From Cyclobacteriaceae bacterium (lineage in GTDB: Bacteria; Bacteroidota; Bacteroidia; Cytophagales; Cyclobacteriaceae): a DNA stretch of 64,000 bases. The stretch is from contig JAEUUI010000012.1 in assembly GCA_016786585.1 (NCBI GenBank), forward strand, positions 1-64,000, read 5' to 3'. Shown one piece after another: positions 34,904-43,001 of this stretch (within the stretch, counting starts at the first letter, position 1; each line of letters opens with the position of its first letter). Below the pieces are notes generated by a model. That model saw only the letters and a list, made by a program, of their open reading frames with translations. It ran no database searches and was not told the origin of the DNA. A program made the translations under genes and the position numbers.

Positions 34904-37729
34904 CTATGAAGCGGTTTTTGTAAGTACCGTTTTACGGATATCGGCCAGTACTTCGTTCAATACAGTAGCCAGGCGATCGCATAGCTCAAGCGTATTGGCG
35001 TGAACATAACTTGTTTTTTCAAGCGACCGGATGATGTCGTGCAGCATGTCAATTCCTAGATTGTCAATTGCCGGCTTCATCTTATGCGAAACTGATCGTA
35101 CGACATCTGCTTCGCGATCTTCAATAGCTTTTTTGAGTTGTGTGAGCATTAACGGAAGTTCGTGACAAAAAATGCCGACAAATTCCTGCATCACGGCCTT
35201 GTTTCCGTGGCTGAGTTGCTCCAGCTTGGAAAGATCGTAGAGCGCCGGTGTTCGGTTTACACGCATTGCCGGGGTTTGACCCAACACCCGCACGGACCGC
35301 ACCACTTGTCTTATTTTGCTCATCAGGTCTTTTTCATCAAATGGCTTGGTAACGTATCCGTTCATGCCGGCATCCAGGCATTTGTCGATTTCAACCTGAA
35401 AGGCATTCGCAGTCAGGGCGATAATCGGTATGTCAAGTTGCATCTCGTTGCGTATGATTGTGGTCGCTTCGATGCCATCCATTTCAGGCATGTGCAAGTC
35501 CATCAAAACAACATCGTATGTATTTTCTTTTAACAACTTAACAGCTTCCACTCCGGTGTGTGCCTCAAATGTTCTGCACTTGTGAAAGTTCAGGCAGTGA
35601 CGCGCAACCATCCGGTTAAGTTCGCTGTCTTCCACGATCAACACCGAAAAAGGCTCTTCCACTTCTTCGTTGAGTTTTTCATTCACCTCTTCTGATGCCG
35701 ATCGGGTAATAGGCCAATCAAAAACCAGCTCAAAGTGTGTGCCTTTGTTCTTTTCACTCTGCACACGGATCGTTCCGCCCATAAGCTGTACGAGTTCGTA
35801 GGTAATGGCCATCCCAAGTCCGGTACCTCCAAATCTCCTGACGGTGGAATCATCTTCCTGAGAGAATTTTTTAAATATGTTTTGAAGAAATCCGGCTTCC
35901 ATGCCAACGCCCGTATCCCGGATATCAATTTGAACGCGTTGAGAATCAGATGATGTATTCAGTGCGATGCAGCTCACATCGATTTTTCCTTCCAGCGTAA
36001 ATTTGATCGCGTTGCCGATAATGTTGATCAGCACCTGGCGCAGGTGGCCTGAGTCGCCCGCAAGAGAAGGAGCAATTTTTTCATCGATGGAAAGCGTAAA
36101 CTCCAGCATCTTTTCGAACGCAGCAGGCAGCATAATGGCCTGTGTATCCTCCAGTACTTTTCTGAAATTAAAGGGTTGCGACTCCAGCCGGATTTCACCC
36201 GCGGCTATTTTCGATATGTCCAGAATATTGTTCACGATAGAAAGTAAATGTTGTGATGCCGACTGGGCATGATGCAGACAGGTGGTTTGTTGCTCGGTGA
36301 GTGGTGTGCGTTTTAATTCGCGCACCATTCCGATAATGGCATTCAGCGGGGTGCGTATTTCGTGACTCATGTTGGCCAGGAAACTTTCCTTTGCGCGAGA
36401 CGAATCTTCTGCTTTGTTTTTAGCTACCCGAAGTTCTTCTTCCAATAACTTCTGATCAGTAATGTCGAGGTGAATCCCGACCGAGCCGATCAGTTCGCCT
36501 GCATCGTTGTAGTTGGGCGCACCGCTGATGAACCACCAGCGGGGCTGACCGCTTTTACTTTGCGCCTGAATCTCATAGCTGTCGGAAACTCCGCGTTTTC
36601 GCAGCGCTGCTTTTTCTTCGATAATGTCAGTAGCTTTTTCAGCGGCAAATAATTTTGCGGCCTGTTTGCCAATCAGTTCGGCATGCTTGTATCCGGTGAG
36701 TTCACAAAAGGCTTCGTTGGCAAATTGTATTTCATCCTGCAGGTTAACTTCAATCAATCCGAGTTTCATGTTCTCGATAATGCCCCGGTATTTTTCTTCC
36801 TGCGTTTTCAGTTTCCGTTCGTAATTATAGCGTTGCGTTACATCGGTGTATTTCCACAGGTGTCCTTTGTATTCATCAGAAACAAAAATCGGGATGTAGT
36901 CGCGCTCGAACGTGCGCCCGTCTGCGAGTTCGAGTGTTTCTCCGAGCACGAGCTTTTTTCCGGCAAGAATCTGGCCGATACGAGCTACAAATGTTTCCGG
37001 ATCGCGAAACATCATTTTGTTGTCTTCGGCAGCATTTGAACAATCCATGCCTTCGAGTTCCTTTGGAGATGCCGGAATGCCGAACAAATCACAAAACATG
37101 GTATTGCACAATACGATCACCCGATTTTCATCTTCCAGCAATACACCGGTTTGAAGATTCATGATCAGTGACGAAAACCGTTTTTCGGTTTGCAGCAACT
37201 GATATTCACGCTCCCGAAGTTTGAGTTGGTCGCGCTTAAGCAGATTCTTTTGATTATTTATTTTGTCAAGGAGTGTCTTGATTTCGGCATTGGCAATGTC
37301 TTGCGACTTCATGATGTGCAGCAGATCAACTGTCGGATCATGATGTGCAAAATCAGAGAATGAAAGGTTATAATCAATAACTTCATCAACCGAATTGAAC
37401 CACGGAGCACCCACAAAAAGCAATTGGTTATCGGGCATCGACTCAAGTTGTCCGCGTAAGCGAATCTCCGGGCGGGTGACCGACCGGATAATGACCGCCT
37501 GATGCAGTAACGATAGCAGGTTTTGGTCGCTGGGCGGAAGTTGCGGCCGCTCGACTGTAAAAACAGATGAGAACGACTGTGGATCATTCAGGCTTAACAA
37601 CTTTTGAAGTCCCAATCCAAACTCCCTGATCTGGCCGTCACGATTTAACAAAAAGTAAAACGGAAACAGGCTGTTGAATTGCTCTGCCGAAAAAGACAAG
37701 CCCTGCGGGAGTTTAGTTAGCTTATCCAT
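34904..37729 (-). CDS. H-NOX-partner hybrid histidine kinase with receiver and Hpt
   Basis: 941 residues, no membrane segment. In order: an N-terminal H-NOX-associated (HNOBA-like) domain (about 15-140) with FPFYFLLNRDGQIREFGLGL and LRGQLESMPDNQLLFVGAPW, a coiled coil (about 145-180), two PAS domains (185-305, 310-430), HisKA with MSHEIRTPLNAIIG (His456), HATPase with Asn573, DTGVGM (605-610) and FGGTGLGMAI (633-642), a receiver (695-810; Asp744 in LMDLHMPEMDG, Lys795) and an Hpt domain with SHKMKPAIDN (His882). It is a full His-Asp-His phosphorelay chain. It overlaps the H-NOX gene by 13 bases, so the two proteins are probably made together. The final receiver is not encoded in cis. Confidence 0.92.
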   Translation of the reverse strand: MDKLTKLPQGLSFSAEQFNSLFPFYFLLNRDGQIREFGLGLQKLLSLNDPQSFSSVFTVERPQLPPSDQNLLSLLHQAVIIRSVTRPEIRLRGQLESMPDNQLLFVGAPWFNSVDEVIDYNLSFSDFAHHDPTVDLLHIMKSQDIANAEIKTLLDKINNQKNLLKRDQLKLREREYQLLQTEKRFSSLIMNLQTGVLLEDENRVIVLCNTMFCDLFGIPASPKELEGMDCSNAAEDNKMMFRDPETFVARIGQILAGKKLVLGETLELADGRTFERDYIPIFVSDEYKGHLWKYTDVTQRYNYERKLKTQEEKYRGIIENMKLGLIEVNLQDEIQFANEAFCELTGYKHAELIGKQAAKLFAAEKATDIIEEKAALRKRGVSDSYEIQAQSKSGQPRWWFISGAPNYNDAGELIGSVGIHLDITDQKLLEEELRVAKNKAEDSSRAKESFLANMSHEIRTPLNAIIGMVRELKRTPLTEQQTTCLHHAQSASQHLLSIVNNILDISKIAAGEIRLESQPFNFRKVLEDTQAIMLPAAFEKMLEFTLSIDEKIAPSLAGDSGHLRQVLINIIGNAIKFTLEGKIDVSCIALNTSSDSQRVQIDIRDTGVGMEAGFLQNIFKKFSQEDDSTVRRFGGTGLGMAITYELVQLMGGTIRVQSEKNKGTHFELVFDWPITRSASEEVNEKLNEEVEEPFSVLIVEDSELNRMVARHCLNFHKCRTFEAHTGVEAVKLLKENTYDVVLMDLHMPEMDGIEATTIIRNEMQLDIPIIALTANAFQVEIDKCLDAGMNGYVTKPFDEKDLMSKIRQVVRSVRVLGQTPAMRVNRTPALYDLSKLEQLSHGNKAVMQEFVGIFCHELPLMLTQLKKAIEDREADVVRSVSHKMKPAIDNLGIDMLHDIIRSLEKTSYVHANTLELCDRLATVLNEVLADIRKTVLTKTAS

Positions 37730-38265
37730 TGTACCCTGAAAATTTCGTGACTGGCACCGGTGGTTCGACTTTGAAGAAGTTCTACCGTGACCTGTTGTTC
37801 GTATAGTTTGGCAATGCCAAATAAAAGACCGCGCACAAAAGGCTGTAAACCTTCGCGGGCAGATTTATAATGAATGTCGATGGAAGTTTCAGTTTCGTTG
37901 GATGTACTGAAGTCAGGGGGCGTGAGTTTGGGATAAATCAGTACAATGCGATTGTGGAAAACCGGAAGATTGCGAAGAAATTGCGGCATGGTAGAGCCAC
38001 CGGCCTGCAGGAGAGAACCGTATTTCTCGCGGCTCGTCCGCAATACCCACCATTCTCCGAACGCCATTAACACACTTTCCAGGGTCATGCCGGTTTCTTC
38101 AGCAGCGGCTTGTGCGAGCTTGTATGTCACTGAATCATCATACGGCTCGTTGCTGAGAAAGAAGTCGATGTCAACTCCGCTTCGTTCTTTAATGGCATCC
38201 CATTTTTCCTCACCGAAGTTTTCTTTTACCAGGTCTTCGATTGCTTTGTTTACAATGCCATACAT
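37717..38265 (-). CDS. hnoX: H-NOX haem-based nitric-oxide sensor
   Basis: 182 residues, a complete single H-NOX domain beginning MYGIVNKAIEDLV. The proximal haem ligand is His104 in LPVFHNRI, and the YxSxR propionate-binding motif is HYKSAREGL (Tyr133, Ser135, Arg137). At the position of the distal Tyr that lets Thermoanaerobacter H-NOX bind oxygen, the chain reads Gln-Pro-Phe (141-143), so a NO-selective, non-oxygen-binding site is expected (inference). In other bacteria such proteins inhibit or activate a cognate kinase when NO binds haem. Here the kinase is the next gene, overlapping the 3' end by 13 bases. Confidence 0.94.
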   Translation of the reverse strand: MYGIVNKAIEDLVKENFGEEKWDAIKERSGVDIDFFLSNEPYDDSVTYKLAQAAAEETGMTLESVLMAFGEWWVLRTSREKYGSLLQAGGSTMPQFLRNLPVFHNRIVLIYPKLTPPDFSTSNETETSIDIHYKSAREGLQPFVRGLLFGIAKLYEQQVTVELLQSRTTGASHEIFRVQWIS

Positions 38266-38485
38266 AGGAATCGTGTTTGTTATCAGGGCGCTTGCCTCAA
38301 CAATCGATCCGCCGTGAAAAGATGCAAACCGGATGTATTCTCACAGGTTGACCCTTTACCGTCTTCCAATATTTGGAAAATGTTGTCCTGATTTGAGATA
38401 ACGATCAGGCATAAAAGCCGATTCCGGCATAATCAGCCGCTGGATATGTTTTTGCAGGCGCGGTACGAATACAAAATAATAAGCC

Positions 38486-38959
38486 ATGAATAACTCCTCC
38501 CTGAAGATATTTGTGTTGGATGACGATCTGCTCTATCGAAAGATGCTTGTTTGCTACCTCGAATCATTGGGGCATCAGGTTGCAGGTTTTCAAACTGCCG
38601 ATGAATGTCTCGAAACATTAAATCAGAATCCCGATGTTGTACTGCTCGACCATAACCTGGAAGGTGAGCAAAAAGGCGTAGATGTGCTGCGATACATTAA
38701 GCACGAACGCCCTGATATTGCTGCAATCTATGTTACCGGTGAAGAAAACGTTGCGCTGGTTTCGGATGTGTTTCGATCCGGATCCGAAGATTTCATTGGA
38801 AAAGACAGTGCGAGTTTGTTGCGCCTGAAGCTTAAGCTTGACGATCTGGTAAAACGCAAAACGGATAAAGCGAGTAAGAGCAAACGTACCAAATACATGG
38901 TAATTGGGGGCGCGATGGTGGCAATAGGCTACTTTATCGTCCGGATACTGCTCGGATAA
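38486..38959 (+). CDS. Receiver domain with C-terminal membrane anchor
   Basis: 157 residues. A receiver fold occupies about 5-122: acidic pocket LDDDLLYRK (Asp12-14), phosphoacceptor Asp55 in VVLLDHNLEG, Thr84 in IYVTGE and Lys106 in FIGKDSA. A basic linker (KRKTDKASKSKRTK) leads to one C-terminal hydrophobic helix (137-156, YMVIGGAMVAIGYFIVRILLG). No DNA-binding domain. A tail-anchored receiver is unusual. It is divergent from hnoX, with 220 bases between, and could be the final acceptor of the H-NOX phosphorelay or a membrane-localised phosphate sink; this is inference. Confidence 0.85.
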   Translation: MNNSSLKIFVLDDDLLYRKMLVCYLESLGHQVAGFQTADECLETLNQNPDVVLLDHNLEGEQKGVDVLRYIKHERPDIAAIYVTGEENVALVSDVFRSGSEDFIGKDSASLLRLKLKLDDLVKRKTDKASKSKRTKYMVIGGAMVAIGYFIVRILLG

Positions 38960-39023
38960 GCATTTGCCCGCATGGTTATGTGTTTAAGGTTCTGGATTGA
39001 TAAATAATACCTACCTTTAATTC

Positions 39024-39209
39024 ATGCTGATGTTTCTGATTATCGCAGGCGCAATTTTGATCTTGGCAGGGTTAGGCAGATCTGTTTATACCGGTCGGTA
39101 CACCTCGTTTAGAAATTTTGTGGTGACCATGTTTTTTCTTGACCTGGTTTTTGATGATTGGGATTTTGATTCGGATGTAGACTCAGACGTCTCCGATATC
39201 GATTTCTGA
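39024..39209 (+). CDS. Small membrane protein with acidic tail
   Basis: 61 residues (ATG at 39024, another Met two codons on). One hydrophobic helix near 4-20 (FLIIAGAILILAGLG), a basic middle (SVYTGRYTSFRNF), a second hydrophobic stretch (VVTMFFLDLVF), then a strongly acidic tail DDWDFDSDVDSDVSDIDF. Composition is not random, and the frame is open through a GC-neutral region, so I take it as real. Stop abuts the convergent 39210 gene. Function unknown; the acidic tail might bind Ca2+ or a basic partner. Confidence 0.5.
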   Translation: MLMFLIIAGAILILAGLGRSVYTGRYTSFRNFVVTMFFLDLVFDDWDFDSDVDSDVSDIDF

Positions 39210-39602
39210 TTACTTCAGCAATTCTTTCAGTTCTGCTTCAATTCTTACCAACTCCGTACAGCCGGGTTTTAGAATAATAGAATTCCTGGTTGAACCATCC
39301 ACGGTGGTAATCATGCCACTTGTTTTAATTCGGTCGGGGAGATGAACTTCATGTTTTGTTTTCGCTGCTTCGAACATCGCACGCACGGTCCTGAATTGCT
39401 GGGGTGAAAGGGCAATCCTTTTCGGTTCACCACCGCTGTAAAAACCTGTTGAGCTTTCTTCAGGTTTTACCGGGATATATTCAAGTGAGTCTCGTGTGAG
39501 CACGTACATGTTCGCGCTTCCATCGGCATATTGATAGTACGTCGAATTGTCCATACATGTGGTTGTTAGCAGTAAAAGAAGAATAGCCGGCAGGCGTTGC
39601 AT
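39210..39602 (-). CDS. Putative secreted/lipoprotein, function unknown
   Basis: 130 residues. The hydrophobic N-terminus MQRLPAILLLLLTTTC could be a lipoprotein signal peptide with Cys16, though the -3 to -1 residues TTT are not a classic lipobox. The mature part is polar, with a Tyr-rich beginning (STYYQYADGSANMY) and a mid-region of helical and strand alternation (ALSPQQFRTVRAMFEAAKTK). No family recognised. The gene is back-to-back with 39024-39209, sharing no bases, and 33 bases downstream of the 39636 gene. Confidence 0.6.
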   Translation of the reverse strand: MQRLPAILLLLLTTTCMDNSTYYQYADGSANMYVLTRDSLEYIPVKPEESSTGFYSGGEPKRIALSPQQFRTVRAMFEAAKTKHEVHLPDRIKTSGMITTVDGSTRNSIILKPGCTELVRIEAELKELLK

Positions 39603-39635
39603 AAAGGCAAGTTACAAAACTTGCGGAATTCACCG

Positions 39636-39899
39636 TTACAGTTTTTGATCGAGCAGCATCTCCTTGAATTCATCAAAGTCAGTCACAACGCCTGCCAAAA
39701 AAGCTTCTTCGTTGTACGACATAATGAACTCGTAGTCTTCGCGCCAGAATTTTACTCCTTTATAAATAAAAACCTGACTTTCCTTTTCCTCATTGATGGT
39801 GTTGAACACATGCATCAAAGTGTCGTTCGACTCGATTCTGACTTCCGGTACGCTAATCCGTTGCTGATTGTTCTCTGTTATTTCCATATCTGCCCTCAT
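39636..39899 (-). CDS. Small soluble protein, function unknown
   Basis: 87 residues (ATG at 39899; a second Met four codons on at 39887). No signal peptide or membrane segment. Acidic and helical, with a central FIYKGVKFWREDYEFIMSYN and C-terminal GVVTDFDEFKEMLLD. No family recognised. It lies in a set of four reverse or convergent orphan genes (39024-40478) with no clear common function. Confidence 0.5.
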   Translation of the reverse strand: MRADMEITENNQQRISVPEVRIESNDTLMHVFNTINEEKESQVFIYKGVKFWREDYEFIMSYNEEAFLAGVVTDFDEFKEMLLDQKL

Positions 39900-39980
39900 T
39901 TATTTTGAGAAGCTAATGTAGGCAGGCATCATCTTTCGTGAAATAGAAAACAAGACCACTGACAGCAGTTGTCATTTAAT

Positions 39981-40478
39981 TTAAACCATGGTTTTCATGA
40001 GCGCTTCCAGAAAGCCCTGCTTTTGAGTTTTTTCGTTCAAGTCGGCATACATGGTTGAGTAAATGATCAGTTCATTGGCTTCCGGCTGATGGCTAAGAAG
40101 GAAATTATGGTAACTCTTCTTTTCAACGTCTCCGGCTTCACCTGTAAAGGTCACATCGAAATCGGTAAAGACTGTTTCGGTAAAAAGCAGAAGTTGGTTG
40201 TCAACCGGAGTAGAGTGCAGGATTCGGTAATTTTCAATTGAATTAGACGACTGAATCTTTGCTTTGATAAGTTCAAATGCTGCCAAATTTATATTTGGCT
40301 TTTTATCCATTGGTATGTCTAACATGCGCGAATATTCATGTGCTCTTGCGGGATTGCGTTTAATCTTGTTGATCAAAAACGCTTGTGACTGGCCGCTGGC
40401 TACGGTGGAAAATTTTCTAACGATAACAATAATCGTTGCGACCACCGCGATCAGAATGAATAGAATTAATTTAATCAT
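39981..40478 (-). CDS. Membrane-anchored protein, function unknown
   Basis: 165 residues. An N-terminal hydrophobic helix (MIKLILFILIAVVATIIVIV) followed by basic residues suggests a membrane anchor with a cytoplasmic or periplasmic soluble part. That part has LINKIKRNPARAHEYSRML, a mixed middle and a C-terminal helix (TQKQGFLEALMKTMV). No conserved motif identified. It is divergent from the MFS transporter gene, with 70 bases between the starts. Confidence 0.55.
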   Translation of the reverse strand: MIKLILFILIAVVATIIVIVRKFSTVASGQSQAFLINKIKRNPARAHEYSRMLDIPMDKKPNINLAAFELIKAKIQSSNSIENYRILHSTPVDNQLLLFTETVFTDFDVTFTGEAGDVEKKSYHNFLLSHQPEANELIIYSTMYADLNEKTQKQGFLEALMKTMV

Positions 40479-40548
40479 GGCGAAGTTTACTAACTTTTCA
40501 GATAAAAATAATTATTCGGTATTTCCTATCTTGGCAAAGCTTTGATCT

Positions 40549-41877
40549 ATGCAACTAACCTATAACAACCCTCAAACCGTAAAAGCCTGGTGTATGTACG
40601 ACTGGGCGAACTCGGTGTATAACCTGGTAATCACGACAACGTTTTTCCCGATTTATTTCCTGGCCGTTACAAAAGATGATGTGCCTTTTCTCGGGAGGGT
40701 GTTCAAAAATTCAGCGCTCTATGATTACGCGCTTGCATTTGCGTATCTCTTCATCGCGTTGTTGCTGCCGATTCTTTCCTCAATAGCCGACAGTCAGGGT
40801 AACAAGAAGAGGTTCATGCAATTCTTTACCTATATCGGAGGTCTTGCCTGTATTGGCATGTTCTGGTTTCGGGGCGACAATGTGGGGTGGGGTATAACCT
40901 GCTTTATTTTCGCAGTGATTGGTTATGCTGGCGGACTTGTGTTTTATAACTCTTATCTGCCGGAGATTGCCGCGCCTGAAGACCGCGACAAAATCAGTGC
41001 ACGGGGTTATGCCATGGGGTATGCCGGAAGTGTTATTCTGCAGATCGTTGGTTTCGGACTGGTGCTTTATTTTAATGCGCAGGCCGAATCGCAATCGAAC
41101 AACGAACTCAAACTGATGGGCCCGCTCGTAACGTTCTTTCTCGTAGGGTTGTGGTGGATCGGCTTTGCGCAAGTCACGTTCAGAAAACTGCCGGCTAATA
41201 AACCGTCAGCTGAAAAATTCAGTTACGGATTTCTTACAGCAGGTTTTATTGAACTTGGTAAAGTTTGGCGCCAGGTACGGAAGTTAACCGTGCTGAAGTG
41301 GTATCTAGTGGCATTCTTTTTTTATAACATGGGTGTTCAAACAGTTATGCTGGCCGCAACCATCTTCGGAAGCAAAATGCTTGGGTTACCCACCGACAAA
41401 CTGATTATTACAGTAGTACTCATTCAGCTTGTAGCCATTGCGGGCGCGTTTCTGATGTCGAAATTATCCGGTAAGTATGGTAATCTTCATGTATTAATGG
41501 GGGTGGTGTTGTTCTGGATCGTAATCTGTATCGCGGCTTATGAGATAGCATCGTTGAAAGAGGCGGGCCATAACGTTGAAGTGCATTTTTATGGACTTGC
41601 TGTTGCCGTGGGTCTGGTGATGGGCGGAATTCAATCGCTCAGCCGCAGCACGTACAGCAAGCTAATGCCCGAGACAAACGATACGGCTTCGTTCTTCAGC
41701 TTCTACGATGTTACCGAAAAAATTGCGATCGTAATCGGAGTGTTTACGTTCGGGTATATCGATGAATTGCTCGGAATGAAAAATTCCGTACTCTCACTCA
41801 TCGTATTTTTTGTGTTGGGATTCAGTGCGCTGGCAATTACGTACCGGCATCAGCGCAGACAACAAAAATTGACCTAA
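40549..41877 (+). CDS. MFS transporter, UMF1/Atg22-like
   Basis: 442 residues with about 12 membrane helices. The N-terminal WCMYDWANSVYNLVITTTFFP is the signature of the UMF1 (unknown major facilitator) group, related to the fungal vacuolar exporter Atg22, and the central PEIAAPEDRDKISARGYAMGY and QSLSRSTYSKLMPETNDTA segments match the same family. Substrate in bacteria is not known; amino-acid efflux is suggested only by Atg22. The 3' end overlaps the convergent MORN-repeat gene by four bases (41874-41877). Confidence 0.9.
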   Translation: MQLTYNNPQTVKAWCMYDWANSVYNLVITTTFFPIYFLAVTKDDVPFLGRVFKNSALYDYALAFAYLFIALLLPILSSIADSQGNKKRFMQFFTYIGGLACIGMFWFRGDNVGWGITCFIFAVIGYAGGLVFYNSYLPEIAAPEDRDKISARGYAMGYAGSVILQIVGFGLVLYFNAQAESQSNNELKLMGPLVTFFLVGLWWIGFAQVTFRKLPANKPSAEKFSYGFLTAGFIELGKVWRQVRKLTVLKWYLVAFFFYNMGVQTVMLAATIFGSKMLGLPTDKLIITVVLIQLVAIAGAFLMSKLSGKYGNLHVLMGVVLFWIVICIAAYEIASLKEAGHNVEVHFYGLAVAVGLVMGGIQSLSRSTYSKLMPETNDTASFFSFYDVTEKIAIVIGVFTFGYIDELLGMKNSVLSLIVFFVLGFSALAITYRHQRRQQKLT

Positions 41878-42971
41878 TCTTTTTTTGAAGAAAACTTTAA
41901 TTCGTACCGGTACCTTCGTCCTCCCGCGTAGGACAATCGCATCGAGAAGTATAAGGTCTTATCTGTCCGGTAAAATGCGGATTTGCTAATGACATTTTTT
42001 ACAGTCGGATAAAAACGTTCTCCCCATAGAGAGGTTTGTCTGACATCGTTTACAATTCCATTCTTGTCGATGTAGAATTGCACCGTGAGCACATTGTCTC
42101 CGTACGTATATCCTTCTGTTTTTCGTTGTTGAATGTCATACTCTATCAGTTCGGCGATTTTGGACGATAAATCCAACTTTATAATCTGCAAATTGAAATC
42201 CGGGTCTCCTGTGTAAAAGGTGCTGGATTGATTACAAGATTGGAAATGAAAACCTTCGAGATACGATAAATAGTCAATTCTGAATAACGCTGTAAGCTTT
42301 GGTGGGGTTTTCGCATTAATTTGATTTTTGGTCAGCGTTGAAGTGTTGACCAGTCGCCCGTGGTCAAAGGTTTCGGCGTATACTGCCGCTCCGTCCGTTA
42401 AGTTAAATGCCTTCCATTTTCCGACAGGAAGGCCATCCAGAATTTCACCTTTTATTCTCACATTATAGACTTGATCTGTTTTAATTAAGTCATAACCTTC
42501 GAACGTACCTTTCCCATCTTTAATTTTTTCATCGCCGGCTTTGTCTATAAAATTCATGAGTAGAGCTTTTCCGTCTCTGAAATCAAACGTTTTCTCCCGA
42601 AAGCCACTTTCATAAAAAAACTCCCAGACGCCTACCGGAATGTTGTTCTCGTAGTATCCTTTACCCCATAGCTTTCCGTTAGAATGATATAGTTCGAAAT
42701 ACCCGTGTTTTGCGCCCATGCGATAAAAGCCCTTGGCCCGCAATACTCCGCGCACACTGTAGTCTTCAAAAGAGCCGTTAAAATCACCTTTTTCCGACAC
42801 TCGCGTAAGTCGGATGTAGTCAGCACAACTTTTTTCCGTAACCATGTATTCGTTGTTGAAATAGATGGCCACGCTGTCACCTACAAGTTGATCAAAAAAA
42901 GGAAATGCGTTTTGCGCTTGCAACTCTAGACTGCATATCGTTGTCAAAAACCAAATGATGAGTCTGTGCAT
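41874..42971 (-). CDS. Secreted MORN-repeat protein with TonB-C-like domain (paralogue 1)
   Basis: 365 residues. Signal peptide LIIWFLTTICSLELQAQ, then MORN-type repeats (about 62-150: KGDFNGSFEDY, HGYFELYHSNGKLWGKGYYE, GVWEFFYESGF), a spacer, and a C-terminal segment (about 285-360) with FYIDKNGIVNDVRQTSLWG, which resembles the TonB C-terminal fold. There is no proline-rich or membrane part, so it is not a normal TonB. It is a close paralogue of 43002-44144 in tandem, 30 bases away. Role unknown; possibly envelope-associated peptidoglycan or protein binding. Confidence 0.75.
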   Translation of the reverse strand: MHRLIIWFLTTICSLELQAQNAFPFFDQLVGDSVAIYFNNEYMVTEKSCADYIRLTRVSEKGDFNGSFEDYSVRGVLRAKGFYRMGAKHGYFELYHSNGKLWGKGYYENNIPVGVWEFFYESGFREKTFDFRDGKALLMNFIDKAGDEKIKDGKGTFEGYDLIKTDQVYNVRIKGEILDGLPVGKWKAFNLTDGAAVYAETFDHGRLVNTSTLTKNQINAKTPPKLTALFRIDYLSYLEGFHFQSCNQSSTFYTGDPDFNLQIIKLDLSSKIAELIEYDIQQRKTEGYTYGDNVLTVQFYIDKNGIVNDVRQTSLWGERFYPTVKNVISKSAFYRTDKTLYFSMRLSYAGGRRYRYELKFSSKKD

Positions 42972-43001
42972 AGCAGCCCCGACCTATTTATAGTTTCCTG
43001 G

